A DNA stretch of 64,000 bases, taken from Clusia tigrina. Lineage: Eukaryota; Arthropoda; Insecta; Diptera; Clusiidae. The stretch's first letter is position 1; each line of letters opens with the position of its first letter. Made by a program: the position numbers and the translations under genes. This document shows, piece after piece, positions 61,668 to 64,000 of this stretch. The notes beneath the pieces were generated by a model. That model saw only the letters and a list, made by a program, of their open reading frames with translations. It made no database searches and was not told the origin of the DNA. The stretch is from assembly GCA_920105625.2 (NCBI GenBank), contig OV050033.1, positions 128,153,821 to 128,217,820 on the forward strand, given 5' to 3'.

Positions 61668-63380
61668 GATAATACCACGATTTATAAATAAACACACACT
61701 ACTCTAAAACAAACACATGGCCACGCCTACACTTTAAAGACATTTTTATTTTGCAATACCACAAGTAACGAAAACAAAAACAAATCAAATCATTCTTTTA
61801 CTACCACTACACCCAAAAAAAACTCACTCCCCTCGGTAGTCATACAATTAACAAGGAAATATGAATGCAGATCAGATCAAGAAGCCCAGCCCAGCCATCA
61901 ACAGACAAACATATTCTTTACGGACTTGTAATATTCGTTTAGCACACATCCACACACACACGTACATATATTTCTATATAAATTAACTTTCACACAGACA
62001 CATTTTCAAACTCTGAATTTTTTGAAGCAGATTACAAAATTTACCATTTATTATGCATATTTGTATTAGAATTGTCGACAGTAAATTATTATAAATATAT
62101 ATTATATATATTTGTTAGCAAACTAACAATATTGACGACATTAAAAAAAATTTATGAACAAAAAACAAAAAAAATAAATAAATTATAAATTAAATGCACT
62201 CAACAAAAAAAAAAAAAAAAATGCAATTACAAGTAAATATAAATTTCCATCCACAATTTTTAAATATTAAAATAAAAAAATCCACAAAAAAACAAATTAA
62301 TATCTGCGGTTTTTTGTTGTAAACAAATACTGCGTTGTCTCTTCTCTATTCTGTATTAATTTTGACAAAATGAGAATTTTTTAACAGTTTGACTTATTTG
62401 TAATTTTTGGAAGTGGTAAATATTCTTAAAAAATCAAATTTATAATTGTATTGTAAATTAAATCTTATATAATTGTTTGATCCCCGCAACACTTTTATTT
62501 TCACAAATTATGATTGGTATGGAAATTGAATTTAACTGTGAAACCTAAGTATTCCGTTTGTGTTCGCTGTTGAAGCTGCTAAAAATAATAAAGAAAACTT
62601 TTTGCTTTAATTCTTACTTATACTCTCTTAGCTGTACTTACTACGAAGCCCCGAATCCCCACTCCACCACACCCCAACACACCACCCACAACCACTTAAT
62701 ACTACTCACCACACACAAAGTTCAACACACTCACTCAGACAGCTTCCCGCCTTTTCAAGAAGCACACTTTTCTGCAACACACAAATTAAAGCAAAACAAT
62801 AAATTTATACTTTAATATAAAATATAAAAAAAAATTATTAAACATGAAATATTAATTTACTCACACTCTCATACGGACGTAAATTTTATGCTCTCCCCTT
62901 CTTTACCGCCCCTTTCCTTACGCAGTTTATAATTATTTAATTTTTTTGTGTACAATTTGTTACAATTGCGTAGCATAATTAAATATAAATTTATGTAAAT
63001 GTTTATATAATTAATTACCTATACATACATATGTATATATATATAAAATAAATATATATATATATATTAAATAAAGAGATGAGATGAATAGATACAAAAC
63101 AACAACAAAAATAAATAATTAACATCATATAAAAAAGAAATATTTTGTACATTTTTAGTCATTCTTCTCTCTTCGCCGCTCACTTGGAACTTTTGTTTCT
63201 TTATAGCATTCATATTTGTATTAATATTTTGACACTTGTTCATTTAATTTGCGTTCTCTCGATCGCCACACACAAAACACCCTGCTGTGAAAAGCTTTCG
63301 TTGTTTTTTTTAACAATTTATAGTAGGGGAATTTTGTCGAGTAATTTATTGTTTAGCAAAAATTTTTTTAAAAATATTTT
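61668..63380 (+). other. ctp: ctp 3' UTR and downstream flank
   Basis: AATAAA at 61687-61692 is the first poly(A) signal. Many further AATAAA words between 62170 and 63080 would allow longer 3' UTRs. No second gene is seen. Confidence 0.6.
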
Positions 63381-63384
63381 CACC

Positions 63385-63730
63385 ATTTGGGCATCTTCGA
63401 AAATTCGATATTGTTGAGCAAACATTTTATTTTTAGTTTTGTTTTTGCTTTGAATATTAGAAAAGCAAATTTTTGTGAATTATATATAAAAAATCAATTT
63501 AATATAAAGAGAAAAAAATCAAATCGGTTCAAAGATTGCAGATATAGCATAATTCAAATTGAACATCTTCGAAAATTCGATATTTTGATGTTGGCAGGTA
63601 TTTCTTTGTCTTATTTTAATATGGAAACGTTGAATATGTTGTTTGAAATTATATATAAAAATCAACTGAATATAAAGAAGAAAAAATCTAGTTTCAAATA
63701 TTGTAAATACACCACAATTCAAATATTAAA
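63385..63730 (+). repeat. Tandem duplication, about 172-bp unit
   Basis: CATCTTCGAAAATTCGATAT occurs at 63391 and 63563. Downstream, AATTATATATAAAAAATCAA with AATATAAAGA words is also shared. It is AT-rich and its open frames are not coding. Confidence 0.8.
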
Positions 63731-64000
63731 GATTAATGTTTTTTTTTTACAAATATTTTTAATATTAAAATAATTATTTTCAAAATCAAAAATATTAAGT
63801 TTTTAAAATTAAATAAATTAGTTTTTAAACCTAAAAAATATTGAGTGTTTTAAATTAAAAATGATTCGAGTTTTTGAAATTTAATATATTAGGTTTTTTA
63901 AATTTAACATTAAAAATATTCGAAATGAAAAGTTCTTCTATCATGAACCATTTCATGAATTCGTTAAGTGAATGGTTCTATGGAATTTGACAATTCGCTT

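Overview
The window is 64 kb of AT-rich insect nuclear DNA with spliced genes, long repeat-laden introns, many (AT)n tracts and relics of several eukaryotic transposon types. It holds two confidently recognised host genes. One is a PPM1D/Wip1-type PP2C phosphatase (Drosophila Pp2C1) on the minus strand. The other is the LC8 dynein light chain (Drosophila cut up, ctp) on the plus strand, whose protein matches the Drosophila sequence as I remember it. From memory both genes lie in cytological region 4C of the D. melanogaster X, so this looks like the same Muller-A neighbourhood in another higher fly with larger introns. Tephritid-like is a guess.

Layout. 0-6 kb: (AT)n, a possible minus-strand promoter near 655, a 5'-truncated LINE with a 13-bp target duplication (1.67-3.97 kb) and a tRNA-derived SINE. 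6-13.9 kb: no gene, several unrelated minisatellites, an inverted repeat and 1.6 kb of very AT-rich DNA. 14.2-21.2 kb: the phosphatase in four coding exons (1224 codons plus stop). 23-25.5 kb: a transposon graveyard of LINE tails, SINE copies and a Tc1/mariner-type MITE nested in a LINE. 29.3-36.9 kb: an internally deleted piggyBac element, a decayed MADF-BESS fragment, an intact two-exon MADF-BESS gene divergent from a PIF/Harbinger-like transposase fragment, a 47-bp near-perfect palindrome and an internally deleted mariner. 37.3-39.0 kb: a possible solo LTR inside (AT)n. 40-62 kb: ctp, with two candidate 5' UTR exons, coding exon 1 at 49.5 kb, an 11.9-kb intron and coding exon 2 at 61.5 kb.

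Three things stand out. First, the ctp introns carry more than 25 copies, in both orientations, of a 15-17 bp motif of the form GCATAYTTTYAGGYGCC, close to the Su(Hw) insulator consensus as I remember it; I saw almost none outside. Second, a 41-codon ORF with a TATA box, a nine-residue repeat, C-rich codon use and a downstream AATAAA sits inside the large ctp intron, too short for ordinary ORF scans. Third, the MADF-BESS gene beside a PIF/Harbinger N-terminal fragment looks like the accessory gene of a PIF transposon that outlived its transposase. All comparisons were made by eye without database searches.
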